Origin: Dolichospermum flos-aquae CCAP 1403/13F
GTDB taxonomy: Bacteria; Cyanobacteriota; Cyanobacteriia; Cyanobacteriales; Nostocaceae
DNA: 64,000 nt
Assembly (NCBI RefSeq): GCF_012516395.1
Contig: NZ_CP051206.1
Location: forward strand, 682,001 to 746,000
Reading direction: 5' to 3'
Shown here piece by piece: positions 7,122-15,766 of the stretch (position 1 is the first letter of the stretch; each line of letters opens with the position of its first letter). The position numbers and the translations under genes are program-made. The notes under the pieces were generated by a model. That model worked only from the letters and a program-made list of their open reading frames with translations. It was not told the DNA's origin and ran no database searches.

Positions 7122-9179
7122 ATGATTATGCGAAATCGGATATTTAGTATTTTATTGCTCACCTTATCTCTAACTACCACACCCCAGCTTGTATTTGCTC
7201 AAAATACTGTCCAACAGCTATTTAAACAAGGTGAAACAGCCGAATCTGTGGGTAACAACCCCCAAGCAGAGACGATTTGGCGTAAGGTTTTGCAGGTTGA
7301 ACCTAATAATGGCAAGGCTTATAACAATTTGGGTAATGCTTTACGACGACAGGGAAAATTACCGGAGGCTTTAGCAGCACACCAAAAAGCCCTACAACTC
7401 AATCCTAATGATGCAGAAGCCTATGTTGGTATAGGTAATGTATTAAATGCCCAAGGTAAACAAGAAGAGGCTTTAGCGTCCCATAAAAAGGCTATCCAAC
7501 TTAACCCTAAATTGGCTACTGCTTACAATGGTCTTGGTAATGTCCTCAAAGTCCAGAATAAATTAGATGAGGCTATTACCGCATTTCAGAAAGCTATAGA
7601 AATTGATCCTAAATATGCCTTTCCTTATATTAATCTCGGTTTAATTTTTAAAGATCAGCAGAAAATAGATGAAGCTATCGCTGCTTTTAAAAAATCTATT
7701 CAGCTTAACCCTAACTATGCCATTGCTTACTACAATCTATGTGATTTGCTAGATGATAAAAACAAATTAGATGATGCCATAGCAGCTTGTCAAAAATCCC
7801 TACAAATAAATCCTCAAGATGCAAAGTCCTATAATCTTTCTGGTTATATACTTACAAAACAAAATAAATTAGATGAGGCTGTTGCTGCTTACCAAAAAGC
7901 TATTGAACTTGACCCTAAATATGCTACTGCTTACAACAATCTTGGCATTGCCCTGAGTGGCCAGAAGAAATTAGATGAGGCTGTTGCTGCTTTCCAAAAA
8001 GCTATTGAACTTGACCCTAAAGATGCTACTGCTTACAACAATCTTGGCATTGCCCTGAGAGGCCAGAAGAAATTAGATGAGGCTGTTGCTGCTTACCAAA
8101 AAGCTATTGAACTTAACCCTAAATATGCTACTGCTTACAACAATCTTGGCATTGCCCTGAGTGGCCAGAAGAAATTAGATGAGGCTGTTGCTGCTTACCA
8201 AAAAGCTATTGAACTTAACCCTAAATATGCTACTGCTTACAACAATCTTGGCATTGCCCTGAGTGGCCAGAAGAAATTAGATGAGGCTGTTGCTGCTTTC
8301 CAAAAAGCTCTAACATTAACAGATACTCCTGGACCACCAGCTAGTGATTATACCCTTGCAAATAATGGTTTAGGTTTAGTATTTCAACAGCAAGAAAAGT
8401 TTGAAGAAGCTATAAAACATTTCGACAAAGCCGAAGAACTTGACCCCGATTATATATATGCTCGTAACAATAATATAGAAGCACGAAAATTATGGACTGA
8501 AAAACAAAATAAACTAGCCAGTGTAGAAAACGATATGGGATTTTTGCCCAAAAATGATCCCAACTTAACTGTTAAGCGTTCTGTCGTTCTCATTACTGCC
8601 AAGTTTTCTAACAGTCAACGTCAAGGAATTGAGGTTGGTACTGGTGTAGTTATCCAGCAAGATGCCAACCGGACATTAATTCTCACCAATCGTCATGTGA
8701 TTTTTGATGGCAATGAACAGGGTGAAAATATTCAAGTGGAGTTTTTCAGTTCTCCACCAACAGGTAAAGTCAGAATGAGGAGGAATGCCAAATTATTCCA
8801 AAAGACTCCTACAGATGAACTCGATTTAGCTGTTTTGGAAGTTAGCGGTAAACTACCAGAAGACATCCAACCTTTATCAATGTCTACTACCATCAACCCC
8901 GCAATGCCTATTCAAATTATCGGTCATGATGCAAAACGAGGTGAAGATAAATCATGGTCTGTTCAATCAGGAAAAATCAATTATCAGAACCAACAATTAC
9001 AAATATCTGCAACTCAACTGAAACCTGGTTATTCTGGCAGTCCTGTGATAGACTCAAAAAATCGGCTCATAGGCATAGTTTATGCCCGAAAACCGGGTGA
9101 AACCAAAAATTTTGCCTATCCTATATCTGTAGTTAAAAAACAATTGTCCATCTGGAAAATTACTTTAACGAAACCATGA
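7122..9179 (+). CDS. Exported TPR protein with trypsin-like serine protease domain
   Basis: A 685-residue protein with a signal peptide (about 1-26, ending VFAQ). About eleven 34-residue TPR units fill residues 30-450, and a chymotrypsin-fold domain lies at about 480-685. The catalytic triad is visible: His in LTNRHV, Asp in LDLAVLEV, and nucleophile Ser638 in GYSGSP. HtrA-like cleavage of misfolded or target proteins in the periplasm is likely; the TPR array probably recruits the partner (inference). No PDZ domain is present, unlike DegP. The next gene overlaps it by 4 bp (ATGA) and a third follows 3 bp later, so this is an operon. Four central TPRs are almost identical at DNA level. Confidence 0.85.
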   Translation: MIMRNRIFSILLLTLSLTTTPQLVFAQNTVQQLFKQGETAESVGNNPQAETIWRKVLQVEPNNGKAYNNLGNALRRQGKLPEALAAHQKALQLNPNDAEAYVGIGNVLNAQGKQEEALASHKKAIQLNPKLATAYNGLGNVLKVQNKLDEAITAFQKAIEIDPKYAFPYINLGLIFKDQQKIDEAIAAFKKSIQLNPNYAIAYYNLCDLLDDKNKLDDAIAACQKSLQINPQDAKSYNLSGYILTKQNKLDEAVAAYQKAIELDPKYATAYNNLGIALSGQKKLDEAVAAFQKAIELDPKDATAYNNLGIALRGQKKLDEAVAAYQKAIELNPKYATAYNNLGIALSGQKKLDEAVAAYQKAIELNPKYATAYNNLGIALSGQKKLDEAVAAFQKALTLTDTPGPPASDYTLANNGLGLVFQQQEKFEEAIKHFDKAEELDPDYIYARNNNIEARKLWTEKQNKLASVENDMGFLPKNDPNLTVKRSVVLITAKFSNSQRQGIEVGTGVVIQQDANRTLILTNRHVIFDGNEQGENIQVEFFSSPPTGKVRMRRNAKLFQKTPTDELDLAVLEVSGKLPEDIQPLSMSTTINPAMPIQIIGHDAKRGEDKSWSVQSGKINYQNQQLQISATQLKPGYSGSPVIDSKNRLIGIVYARKPGETKNFAYPISVVKKQLSIWKITLTKP
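7868..8308 (+). repeat. Tandem 102-bp TPR-coding repeat
   Basis: Four to five consecutive 102-bp units, one TPR each, are nearly identical in DNA. They share TTAGATGAGGCTGTTGCTGC, ACAACAATCTTGGCATTGCC and AAAAGCTATTGAACTT. Neighbouring TPRs in the same gene are diverged at both levels. This indicates recent unequal exchange or slippage, so the copy number is likely to vary between strains. Confidence 0.85.
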
Positions 9180-9916
9180 GTTATAAAATTCTACTGGCCA
9201 GCTTATTAATCCTCGGCATTAATCCTCTGTCTGCTGTTGCCTCTTGTCCTAAAGGAAATGCCCGTTCTACAGATTATATCCGTCGGCAACCACCCAACCG
9301 TTGTGAAGGCATCAAACTCGAACCTTTAAGCGGCAATAGCTTGAGTTTAATTTCCATTGCTACCCGCAACATTGCCAGTTATGGTAATACCATAACCTTA
9401 CAAGTTCCCCGCATTAAAGATGGTAAAAATCCTCAAGTCATAGTCAAATCATTGGATGATAATTATCACTATCAATTAGATGATTTACTATTATCTAACA
9501 ATGGTGCAAATTTCAGCTTTAGCTGGGATACTTACGTTCTTAAAAAAGCCAACATTCCTGCAAATAAACTCCGCGCTGTAGCAGCCTATAGCCTGGGTTC
9601 TCAAAATGTTTATGTTCCCGTTACATTGGGAAAAACTTCTGGTAAATACGAGTTTGTTTTTTATTCTCAAGATCGAGTCAAATTTACCAGTGTAAAAATC
9701 GTCCCTCTCACAGATAAAAAAGATCAACAGCCAGTATATAGGACATCTCGCACTACCCCCAATAGTGGTGAAATTAGTTTCACCTGGGATGGAAGTAACG
9801 CCCCAGCAGGACGCTATCAACTTCACTATATTGCTAATATTGAACGCAGTAATGAACCAAGCGATAGAATTGAACGACGCATTGTATTTGAACATAACCC
9901 AACCTGGTTAAAATAA
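9176..9916 (+). CDS. Exported protein of unknown function
   Basis: I do not recognise a family. The 246-residue product has a signal peptide (about 1-22, ending AVAS). After that comes a soluble, beta-rich mature part with two similar segments, each ending in a Phe-Ser/Thr-Trp-Asp motif (FSFSWDTY and ISFTWDGS). This suggests two immunoglobulin-like or similar beta-sandwich domains. The ATG overlaps the stop of the TPR-protease gene, so translation is probably coupled. The gene after it starts 3 bp past its stop. The context suggests an extracytoplasmic partner or substrate of the TPR-protease. Confidence 0.7.
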   Translation: MSYKILLASLLILGINPLSAVASCPKGNARSTDYIRRQPPNRCEGIKLEPLSGNSLSLISIATRNIASYGNTITLQVPRIKDGKNPQVIVKSLDDNYHYQLDDLLLSNNGANFSFSWDTYVLKKANIPANKLRAVAAYSLGSQNVYVPVTLGKTSGKYEFVFYSQDRVKFTSVKIVPLTDKKDQQPVYRTSRTTPNSGEISFTWDGSNAPAGRYQLHYIANIERSNEPSDRIERRIVFEHNPTWLK

Positions 9917-9919
9917 ATC

Positions 9920-11176
9920 ATGGGATATCGGCAAAAAGGCAGACAGCAATCTTCTCACAATTCCAGATTTAGTAAGATTAAGAATTTTATTATTAATAAG
10001 TCTGGTTTAATTCGGACAAAATTTAATAATATCAATCATAATTTTCTCCAGCAATTGCCAAATCTAAAACAATATCTAATCCAGCAAAAATCATCTTTCT
10101 TGGTGATAATATTGCTTGTGGTTTTGTGTATTATTACTATTGCGGCTATTGTCCCTGGAACTCATACATTTGAAGGTAATCTTATTTTTAAAGAAATGAG
10201 TTTTACTTATGATGATAATCAACCTAAACTTTTTATCGGCAATATTAAAAACATTAAAGAACTAGAAACTGAAGGTAAACAAACATTAACCTTTACTGGC
10301 AGTTTTCAAAGTCAATCTTTACCAGAAATTGATAAATTAAATTCCTTAGAAATCCAACTTACAGACAGAGAAAGTAAAATAATTATTACTCCAGCTAATT
10401 CTAGTACAGAAAGCGAAATTAATCTCAAAGAATTACGACTACAACCACAAACAAGGATAGCTAAATTAAATTATGATTTTTATCGTCAACGATTAGCTTT
10501 TTCTCTTCTTCCCAATTCCCAAAATAATCCCAATCCCTTAGAAATATATTTAGGTGAACAACCTATCAAAGTTATTATAGAAGGTTATAAAATACCCAGT
10601 TTAAATTTACCGAAGTCACAGGATGATCAAGCACAATTAGAGTTTATTGTCAACCCCAATAATAAAGAATTTACTTTTAACATTCAAGAAAATACTAATA
10701 TTTATCTCACTTTATCAAAACCACCAAAATATGAATCAGAACAATGGTTTAGAGGCAAAATAAAAACTAAAGATGTCACATTTACTCATGTAGATAAAAA
10801 TGGTGGCAACCTCAGAGATGATTTAGAAATATCTACTATTCTCGAAGGTAAAATCCGCATGGCAGAACAGGATAGAGAAATTAAAGAAAATCAATTTCTC
10901 ATGGGAGAAGACACTAATAAACCGTTAAATATTCAACTTATCCGCAATTTACAAATAATATCTGATAAAAAAGGCATAGAAGCCCGTTTTTCTGGTAAAA
11001 CCAAACAAATTCAAATCGGATTAGATCAAGATTTTCCTGTTTCTAGTATCCAAGGTAGTTGGTTAGATGGTGTTTTACCCCGTGATGCCATTATTGCCCT
11101 ATTTTCCTTTGGCGCTGCTACGGTTGCTAACCTTTTTTCTTGGTTATTTAGTAATACTAATTCCCGCAAACCATAA
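9920..11176 (+). CDS. Single-pass membrane protein of unknown function
   Basis: A 418-residue protein. The first 55 residues are basic and cytoplasmic, then a strong membrane helix (about 58-80, FLVIILLVVLCIITIAAIV) leads to a large outside domain rich in beta-type sequence. A second hydrophobic stretch near the C-terminus (about 388-408, LFSFGAATVANLFSWLF) may re-enter the membrane. I see no catalytic motif. It is the last gene of the 7122-11176 operon. Its final 20 bp overlap the end of tsaE on the other strand, so the two transcripts converge. Confidence 0.7.
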   Translation: MGYRQKGRQQSSHNSRFSKIKNFIINKSGLIRTKFNNINHNFLQQLPNLKQYLIQQKSSFLVIILLVVLCIITIAAIVPGTHTFEGNLIFKEMSFTYDDNQPKLFIGNIKNIKELETEGKQTLTFTGSFQSQSLPEIDKLNSLEIQLTDRESKIIITPANSSTESEINLKELRLQPQTRIAKLNYDFYRQRLAFSLLPNSQNNPNPLEIYLGEQPIKVIIEGYKIPSLNLPKSQDDQAQLEFIVNPNNKEFTFNIQENTNIYLTLSKPPKYESEQWFRGKIKTKDVTFTHVDKNGGNLRDDLEISTILEGKIRMAEQDREIKENQFLMGEDTNKPLNIQLIRNLQIISDKKGIEARFSGKTKQIQIGLDQDFPVSSIQGSWLDGVLPRDAIIALFSFGAATVANLFSWLFSNTNSRKP

Positions 11177-11588
11177 TTTCGGCTTGACGGCTGCCATTTT
11201 CACCATAGTTTAAACATATCTTTAAATAACTATCTGGTAAGTATGGCATTCGTTCCGCCCATTCAATAGCGACAATTCCCGGTATTACTTCTATTCCTTC
11301 CCAGTAACTTTCGAGGTTCAAGCTTGTAACTTCTTGAGGTTCTAGACGGTATAAATCCAAGTGATAAAGGGGGATGCGTCCTTCTGTGTACTCATTAATC
11401 AGAGTAAAGGTAGGACTAACAATAGAGTCAATTATCCCCAATCCCTTACCAATACCTTGCACCAAAGTAGTTTTACCAGCACCTAAATCACCTTCTAGCA
11501 AAATCACACTTCCAGCAGTCAAAGTTTCCCCAAGGGTAATACCTAATTGCTGTGTTGCTTCTATATCTGGAAGGAAAATTTTAGTCAT
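11157..11588 (-). CDS. tsaE: tRNA threonylcarbamoyladenosine biosynthesis ATPase TsaE
   Basis: A 143-residue P-loop ATPase that works with TsaB and TsaD to make the t6A modification in tRNAs decoding ANN codons. The Walker A motif GDLGAGKTTLVQG, the SPTFTLINEY box, the HLDLYRL motif and the IEWAER Walker B-type segment are all present. I set the start at MTKIF (ATG 11586-11588). The open frame runs further upstream only because the 7-bp repeat and MITE contain no stop; that extension encodes a meaningless PITNYQL repeat. The 3' end overlaps the convergent gene at 9920 by 20 bp. Confidence 0.92.
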   Translation of the reverse strand: MTKIFLPDIEATQQLGITLGETLTAGSVILLEGDLGAGKTTLVQGIGKGLGIIDSIVSPTFTLINEYTEGRIPLYHLDLYRLEPQEVTSLNLESYWEGIEVIPGIVAIEWAERMPYLPDSYLKICLNYGENGSRQAEIMVCGN

Positions 11589-11664
11589 TGGTAATTGGTA
11601 ATTGGTAATTGGTAATTGGTAATTGGTAATTGGTAATTGGTAATTGGTAATTGGTAATTGGTAA
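11587..11664. repeat. Heptanucleotide tandem repeat (ATTGGTA), about 11 copies
   Basis: Eleven uninterrupted copies of ATTGGTA abut the start codon of tsaE and fill the place where its ribosome site and promoter should be. Cyanobacterial short tandemly repeated sequences are typically heptamers. A single repeat also occurs near 12650, upstream of the Uma2 gene. Confidence 0.9.
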
Positions 11665-11671
11665 TGTCTAA

Positions 11672-11834
11672 GAGGGTGTTTGAAAAGTTTTGAATGTATA
11701 GACTGACCCCTCTCCAAACCTCTCCCCTGCAAGGGGAGAGGCTTTAAAACCCCCATTCCCTTGCAGGGAAGGGGGGTAGGGGGGTTAGGTTTTTGGAGAT
11801 TACTGGTTTGATATAATACTTTTCAAACAACCTC
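11672..11834. mobile_element. Complete MITE with TAA target duplication
   Basis: Terminal inverted repeats GAGGGTGTTTGAAAAGT and ACTTTTCAAACAACCTC enclose 163 bp, flanked by TAA on both sides (11669-11671, 11835-11837). There is no coding capacity. A 3-bp TNA duplication fits the IS5 superfamily (IS1031-type), so the element could be mobilised by such a transposase (inference). The last base plus target duplication supply the stop codon of the adjacent Uma2 gene. Confidence 0.8.
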
Positions 11835-12634
11835 TAAGCATTATCCAGTTCATCAGGATTAACGCCTAAATCACGCAACAGTTGTCCTAGTTGTTCAACT
11901 TTTCTTTTTGCTTCTATTGTTTCTTGTTCAGCAAGAATAACTCTTTCATTAGCCGCAGCCGCTTCTTCTGTTGGTTCAGGAATTAATTCTCCTGTGAGTG
12001 TGAACCACCTTAACCATAACTTAGGAATATCTCGAAATGTCCCTTGCCATAGTCCTAAACTTAAACCTAATTCTGGCATTAGTAAGCGTCCTTCAATCAT
12101 ATTCATAGGTTCATAATGACCACCTACTAACTGAAATGCGCGGACTTCGTTGGTGTAGCGGCTAAAAACAATATAGTAAGGAATTCTTAAAATCCGTTCA
12201 TAAACTTCCCATTTTGTGGGAGGTTTACCTATTTGACTTTTTCTATTACCTAAATCTTCATCTTCTGTACCAGGAGATAATAATTCTACAACTACAAAAG
12301 GGTTTGCTGGTTCTTGCCACCTGACATAACTTAAACGCAAATCTTGACCATTATATAATTTTGGCACTCCAACCACACCAAACCAATCTGGGCGTTTATA
12401 CCATAAAGGATTTTGCAGATCATAATAAAGATTCAGATCAGCCGCACTATAAACAATTTCTGGATTCCAGTTTATGGGTTGAAAAGTTAAATATAAAAGT
12501 AAAGGTTGTAAAAAATGAAAGTCGTCTGGCAAGCCTTTTTCCTCTGGGTTTTCGCTAGGTAAATCATACATTGTCGGTAAAGTTTCCCAAGGGGGAAGGG
12601 GTGGTTCAGTTTGAGAAATGATGGAAGAAGTCAT
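11834..12634 (-). CDS. Uma2-family (DUF820) nuclease-like protein
   Basis: A 266-residue member of the Uma2/DUF820 group, which has a PD-(D/E)XK-like fold and is greatly expanded in cyanobacteria; no firm role is known. Visible family features are DLNLYYD, RPDWFGVVGVPK, FVVVELLSPGTEDEDLG and KWEVYERILRIPYYIVF. A charged, coiled-coil-like C-terminus (EEAAAANERVILAEQETIEAK) follows. The start is MTSSIIS at 12634. The stop is formed by the junction with the MITE 11672-11834, so the original C-terminus may have been a few residues different. The gene at 35990 is a close relative with the same layout. Confidence 0.85.
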   Translation of the reverse strand: MTSSIISQTEPPLPPWETLPTMYDLPSENPEEKGLPDDFHFLQPLLLYLTFQPINWNPEIVYSAADLNLYYDLQNPLWYKRPDWFGVVGVPKLYNGQDLRLSYVRWQEPANPFVVVELLSPGTEDEDLGNRKSQIGKPPTKWEVYERILRIPYYIVFSRYTNEVRAFQLVGGHYEPMNMIEGRLLMPELGLSLGLWQGTFRDIPKLWLRWFTLTGELIPEPTEEAAAANERVILAEQETIEAKRKVEQLGQLLRDLGVNPDELDNA

Positions 12635-12690
12635 AAATATTTTAGGTTGGTAATTGGTAATGGGGAAATATATTTCCCCGTCCCCAGTTT

Positions 12691-14064
12691 TTACTTCCCG
12701 TGATGCGCTCCACTGTACCATTTTAATAAGACTTTGGCTAGTTTTTGGGGGTCATGGCGAACAGCACCATATTCATCTTCAAATAAAATATTAGCAGGAA
12801 CTATTCGCCGTCCTAATTGGGTGACAGATTCTCGGTCTAAAAAGACTGGATGGGCATTTTGTTGGGCATAACGGATAAGTGCTTGGGCTGAGGGTGTTTT
12901 TTTATGAACTAATACGGCATCGAATAACCTTCTATTGCCACAAGCTTCATCTATGGCTTGAATATGTTCAGCAACGCTATATCCATCAGTTTCTCCTGGT
13001 TGGGTCATGATATTGCAGATATAAATGCGGGGTACATTGGTAGCGGCGATCGCATCGGCAATTTCTCCAACTAATAAATTAGGAATTAAGCTTGTATAAA
13101 GACTACCCGGACCAATAATAATGTAATCAGCTTCTTGAATGGCTTTAATTGCCGCGGGAACTGCCGGTGGATTTTCAGGAATACAACCAATTTTGACAAT
13201 TTTTCCCGCAGCTTTGGGAATATTCGACTCACCCTCAATGCGGCGGCCATCTGTCAATTCTGCCCAGAGACGGACATCACTGAGGGTAGCAGGTAAAACT
13301 TGTCCTCTCACCGCTAATACTTTAGAACTGGCAGCGATCGCTTGCACCAAATCCCCAGTAATATCAGTCATGGCTGTTAAAAACAAATTACCAAAACTGT
13401 GACCTGTTAAGCCATCTCCAGCCCGAAAGCGATATTGAAATAATTCCGTCAGTAATTTTTCTTCATCAGCTAGTGCTGCTAAACAATTGCGGATATCTCC
13501 AGGTGGTAAAACGCCAAATTCTTCACGCAGTCTACCAGAAGACCCGCCATCATCTGCTACGGTGACAATAGCAGTAATATTAGCACTATAAGTTTTTAAG
13601 CCTCTGAGTAAAGTTGAAAGTCCAGTTCCACCACCAACAACCACAATTTTTGGACCCCGGTATAAGCGACGGTGGGCTAAGAGGACATCTATCAATTCCT
13701 CTTCATTCACTCCAGGTCTGAGGACTTCGGTAATTGAACCGACAGTGCGGGATTGTCCCCACAGCACCAACAGGACACCACAAAGAAGGAGTAATGGACC
13801 ACTAATATAGTTGGGCAAAATATTCGCAAGGAGTCCCAAAAGACCTTTTAGCAACTCTAGTATCCAAAAAATGGGGGTTAATTTTACCCAAATAGCCAAC
13901 CCCAAACTGGCTAAGACAACACCCCCAACAGTGATAAGTAACCAGCGTTTCACCGCTAATCCAGGGGATAACCATTTGAACCATTGGTTAACCCGGTGGG
14001 AAGTGCGACTGTGAGACTCTAGTTGTAGCGAATTAATGGCTTGTTTCAAAAAACCGATGAACAT
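12691..14064 (-). CDS. yvcK: YvcK/CofD-like UDP-sugar-binding protein with membrane anchor
   Basis: A 457-residue protein of the gluconeogenesis factor (YvcK) family, which binds UDP-N-acetylglucosamine-type ligands and affects carbon flow and envelope growth in other bacteria. The nucleotide-binding start [17 protein letters not shown], followed by [25 protein letters not shown] and [14 protein letters not shown], is diagnostic. The first 125 residues are extra compared with Bacillus YvcK. They carry two membrane segments (about 38-62 and 72-105), as in other cyanobacterial versions. Only about 60 bp separate it from the Uma2 gene downstream on the same strand. Confidence 0.88.
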   Translation of the reverse strand: MFIGFLKQAINSLQLESHSRTSHRVNQWFKWLSPGLAVKRWLLITVGGVVLASLGLAIWVKLTPIFWILELLKGLLGLLANILPNYISGPLLLLCGVLLVLWGQSRTVGSITEVLRPGVNEEELIDVLLAHRRLYRGPKIVVVGGGTGLSTLLRGLKTYSANITAIVTVADDGGSSGRLREEFGVLPPGDIRNCLAALADEEKLLTELFQYRFRAGDGLTGHSFGNLFLTAMTDITGDLVQAIAASSKVLAVRGQVLPATLSDVRLWAELTDGRRIEGESNIPKAAGKIVKIGCIPENPPAVPAAIKAIQEADYIIIGPGSLYTSLIPNLLVGEIADAIAATNVPRIYICNIMTQPGETDGYSVAEHIQAIDEACGNRRLFDAVLVHKKTPSAQALIRYAQQNAHPVFLDRESVTQLGRRIVPANILFEDEYGAVRHDPQKLAKVLLKWYSGAHHGK

Positions 14065-14254
14065 ACTTAATAGGGAAAGTTGGTAAAAACAATATTTAAC
14101 AGAAACTTAACATCACCTGCTTTCAATACTGAAAAAACCATAAGTTTGATTTAATCCTTTATATTTCAGGGAGGATAGGGAATCAACAGTTGGGGAAAAT
14201 ACCTATCTTACTTTTGCGGCGTTGTGTTTTACCAATTTAATAAAAGTGAATTTG

Positions 14255-14746
14255 ATGAAAAAGCGAATTTTAGGAATAGATCCAGGACTGGCAACTGTGG
14301 GATTTGGGGCAATTAATTGGCAACAAAGTCAAAATAAAGGACAAGAGACAACGGTAGAGATGGTAGATTTTGGCGTAATTCGCACAAATGCTGATGTGGA
14401 AATGACTCAGCGACTATGTATTTTATTTGATGATTTACACAGCGTGATGGAGGACTTACAGCCAGATTTGGTGGCAATTGAAAAGTTATTTTTTTATCGG
14501 ATGGCAAATACCATTGTTGTAGCACAAGCCAGGGGTGTACTGATGTTAGTTTTAGGACAGCGTAAGCTTCCTTATGTAGAATTTGCACCTCCCCAAATTA
14601 AGCAAGCTTTAACGAATTATGGTAAAGCAGATAAAGCAGAAGTGCAAGAGGCTGTGATGCGGGAGTTGGATTTAGATGAAATTCCTCGGCCGGATGATGC
14701 GGCAGATGCTTTAGCGGTGGCGTTAACAGCTTCGTTTCAGTTGTAA
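14255..14746 (+). CDS. ruvC: Crossover junction endodeoxyribonuclease RuvC
   Basis: A 163-residue Holliday junction resolvase. The RNase H-like active site is visible: Asp9 in [12 protein letters not shown], Glu in AIEKLFF, and the C-terminal Asp pair in [22 protein letters not shown] is the DNA-binding loop typical of the family. I start it at ATG 14255 (MKKRILGID). The open frame extends 11 codons further, but that part matches nothing and has a poor ribosome site. The gene is transcribed away from yvcK, with a promoter region of about 190 bp between them. Confidence 0.95.
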   Translation: MKKRILGIDPGLATVGFGAINWQQSQNKGQETTVEMVDFGVIRTNADVEMTQRLCILFDDLHSVMEDLQPDLVAIEKLFFYRMANTIVVAQARGVLMLVLGQRKLPYVEFAPPQIKQALTNYGKADKAEVQEAVMRELDLDEIPRPDDAADALAVALTASFQL

Positions 14747-15273
14747 GATTGTATAAAGAGAGAATAGTTGGTTAAACTGAGTCTGTCGCCCATGTCCTCC
14801 ACTGAAATTTCAAAGGGTTCAGCGATCGCTACCACCGGAAACATGATACTCTACCCCTAGACACGGGTTGATGAAATCGCAGCTTGTATTCAGGTCAGTT
14901 CAAAATATATCAACATAATATTATTGTTACTGGACAAATGGTAATGTAAGAAGCAAGTAATTGCGCTCTCAAAATACCAGTGTTTTGAAATAGCATATAG
15001 CGGTTATCGGTCAGATGCAATACAATTTAAGGCGAGGTTTCCCCGCCCTACAGGTTTTGCAATTTAATCACTGTATCTCATTCAAGTGCATACCGCTATA
15101 TTATTTAGCTACTATGTAACCTATTTTCCATAGATACAAGTAGTGAGACAGAATTAATTACACAATGTCATTGCGTAAGCGTTGCGTGGCGTTAGCCATA
15201 TAAAACGAGGTGAAATGAAGCAATTCTAAGAGTTGTGATTGCTTCCCTTCGCTCACAATGACTGTAAATATTT
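14747..15273. other. Intergenic region with MITE and repeats
   Basis: A 527-bp gap. It contains one HIP1 octamer (14821), a 107-bp MITE-like element (14995-15101) and a palindromic fragment with GCGTTGCGTGGCGTTAGCC (about 15178-15199). No gene is visible. Confidence 0.6.
14995..15101. mobile_element. MITE-like element, 107 bp
   Basis: Perfect 10-bp terminal inverted repeats ATATAGCGGT and ACCGCTATAT. An inner block GGCGAGG-TTT-CCCCGCC forms a second hairpin. There is no ORF. The outer palindrome may include a TA target duplication. Confidence 0.6.
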
Positions 15274-15765
15274 TTGTCCAATTACTTATCATTACCAGAA
15301 AAGTATCGCCAGCATATAAATTTAAAGAAATTATTTAAAGCTGATGGTTCTTATGTGCGTCCAGCAGAAGACCCTGTGACGATGTGGGCAATTCAGATTT
15401 TAGTGGAAGAGTACGGTGTTCCACTAGCGGCAATGGCATTAGGGAACACCAAAAAATAAATTACCCAATTTTGTGGGATGGGCATCCTGCCTGTCCTTGA
15501 TGATTAGCGGGCAATTCGTCCCGCACCACAAGAAATTTTTGGGTATTTTTTTAATTGGAAGTTCCTTAGAACTAAATGCGGATTTTGCCGAGGGAACTCA
15601 TCAAGGTGGAACTGAAGCAGAAGGTTGGGTAGACCATCTTAACCGACTTAATGCTTACATTGCATGAGTACGTCGGGCTGGTTTACGTCCAGAGATACGA
15701 CAGTTACCTGTAGTCAAGGAAGTGATCGCTACTGCTTTAGAAGCACGATTTAAGCTTAGGTGAAA
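15274..15765 (+). pseudogene. Degraded type I-like N-6 DNA methylase / R-M subunit
   Basis: The first part reads EKYRQHINLKKLF and VTMWAIQILVEEYGVPLAAMAL. After a 124-bp MITE the same frame continues ELNADFAEGTHQGG, and then jumps to EGWVDHLNRLNAY and a stop. These segments resemble the N-terminal specificity/restriction region of type I-like methylases common in cyanobacteria. Removing the MITE and one TTA restores AAMALELNADFAEG exactly. A second event deleted the segment between HQGG and EGW, and most of the gene, including any methylase catalytic motif, is gone. The end of the region (RAGLRPEIRQLP) is in another frame and I cannot place it. Confidence 0.6.
15442..15565. mobile_element. 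MITE inserted in methylase pseudogene, TTA duplication
   Basis: Ends GGGAACACCAAAAAATAAAT and TTTTTTTAATTGGAAGTTCC are imperfect inverted repeats enclosing about 124 bp, flanked by TTA on both sides (15439-15441 and 15566-15568). The inside has the pair GTGGGATGGGCAT and CCCGCACCAC-type arms. The restored host frame confirms the boundaries. Confidence 0.75.
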
Positions 15766-15766
15766 T

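Noticed and set aside
11589..11756. N-terminal extension of TsaE by 56 residues
   Set aside because: The extension is encoded by the heptamer array and MITE; the family start MTKIF is clear.
15473..15667. Separate small gene
   Set aside because: Its first half is MITE sequence and its second half is part of the broken methylase gene.
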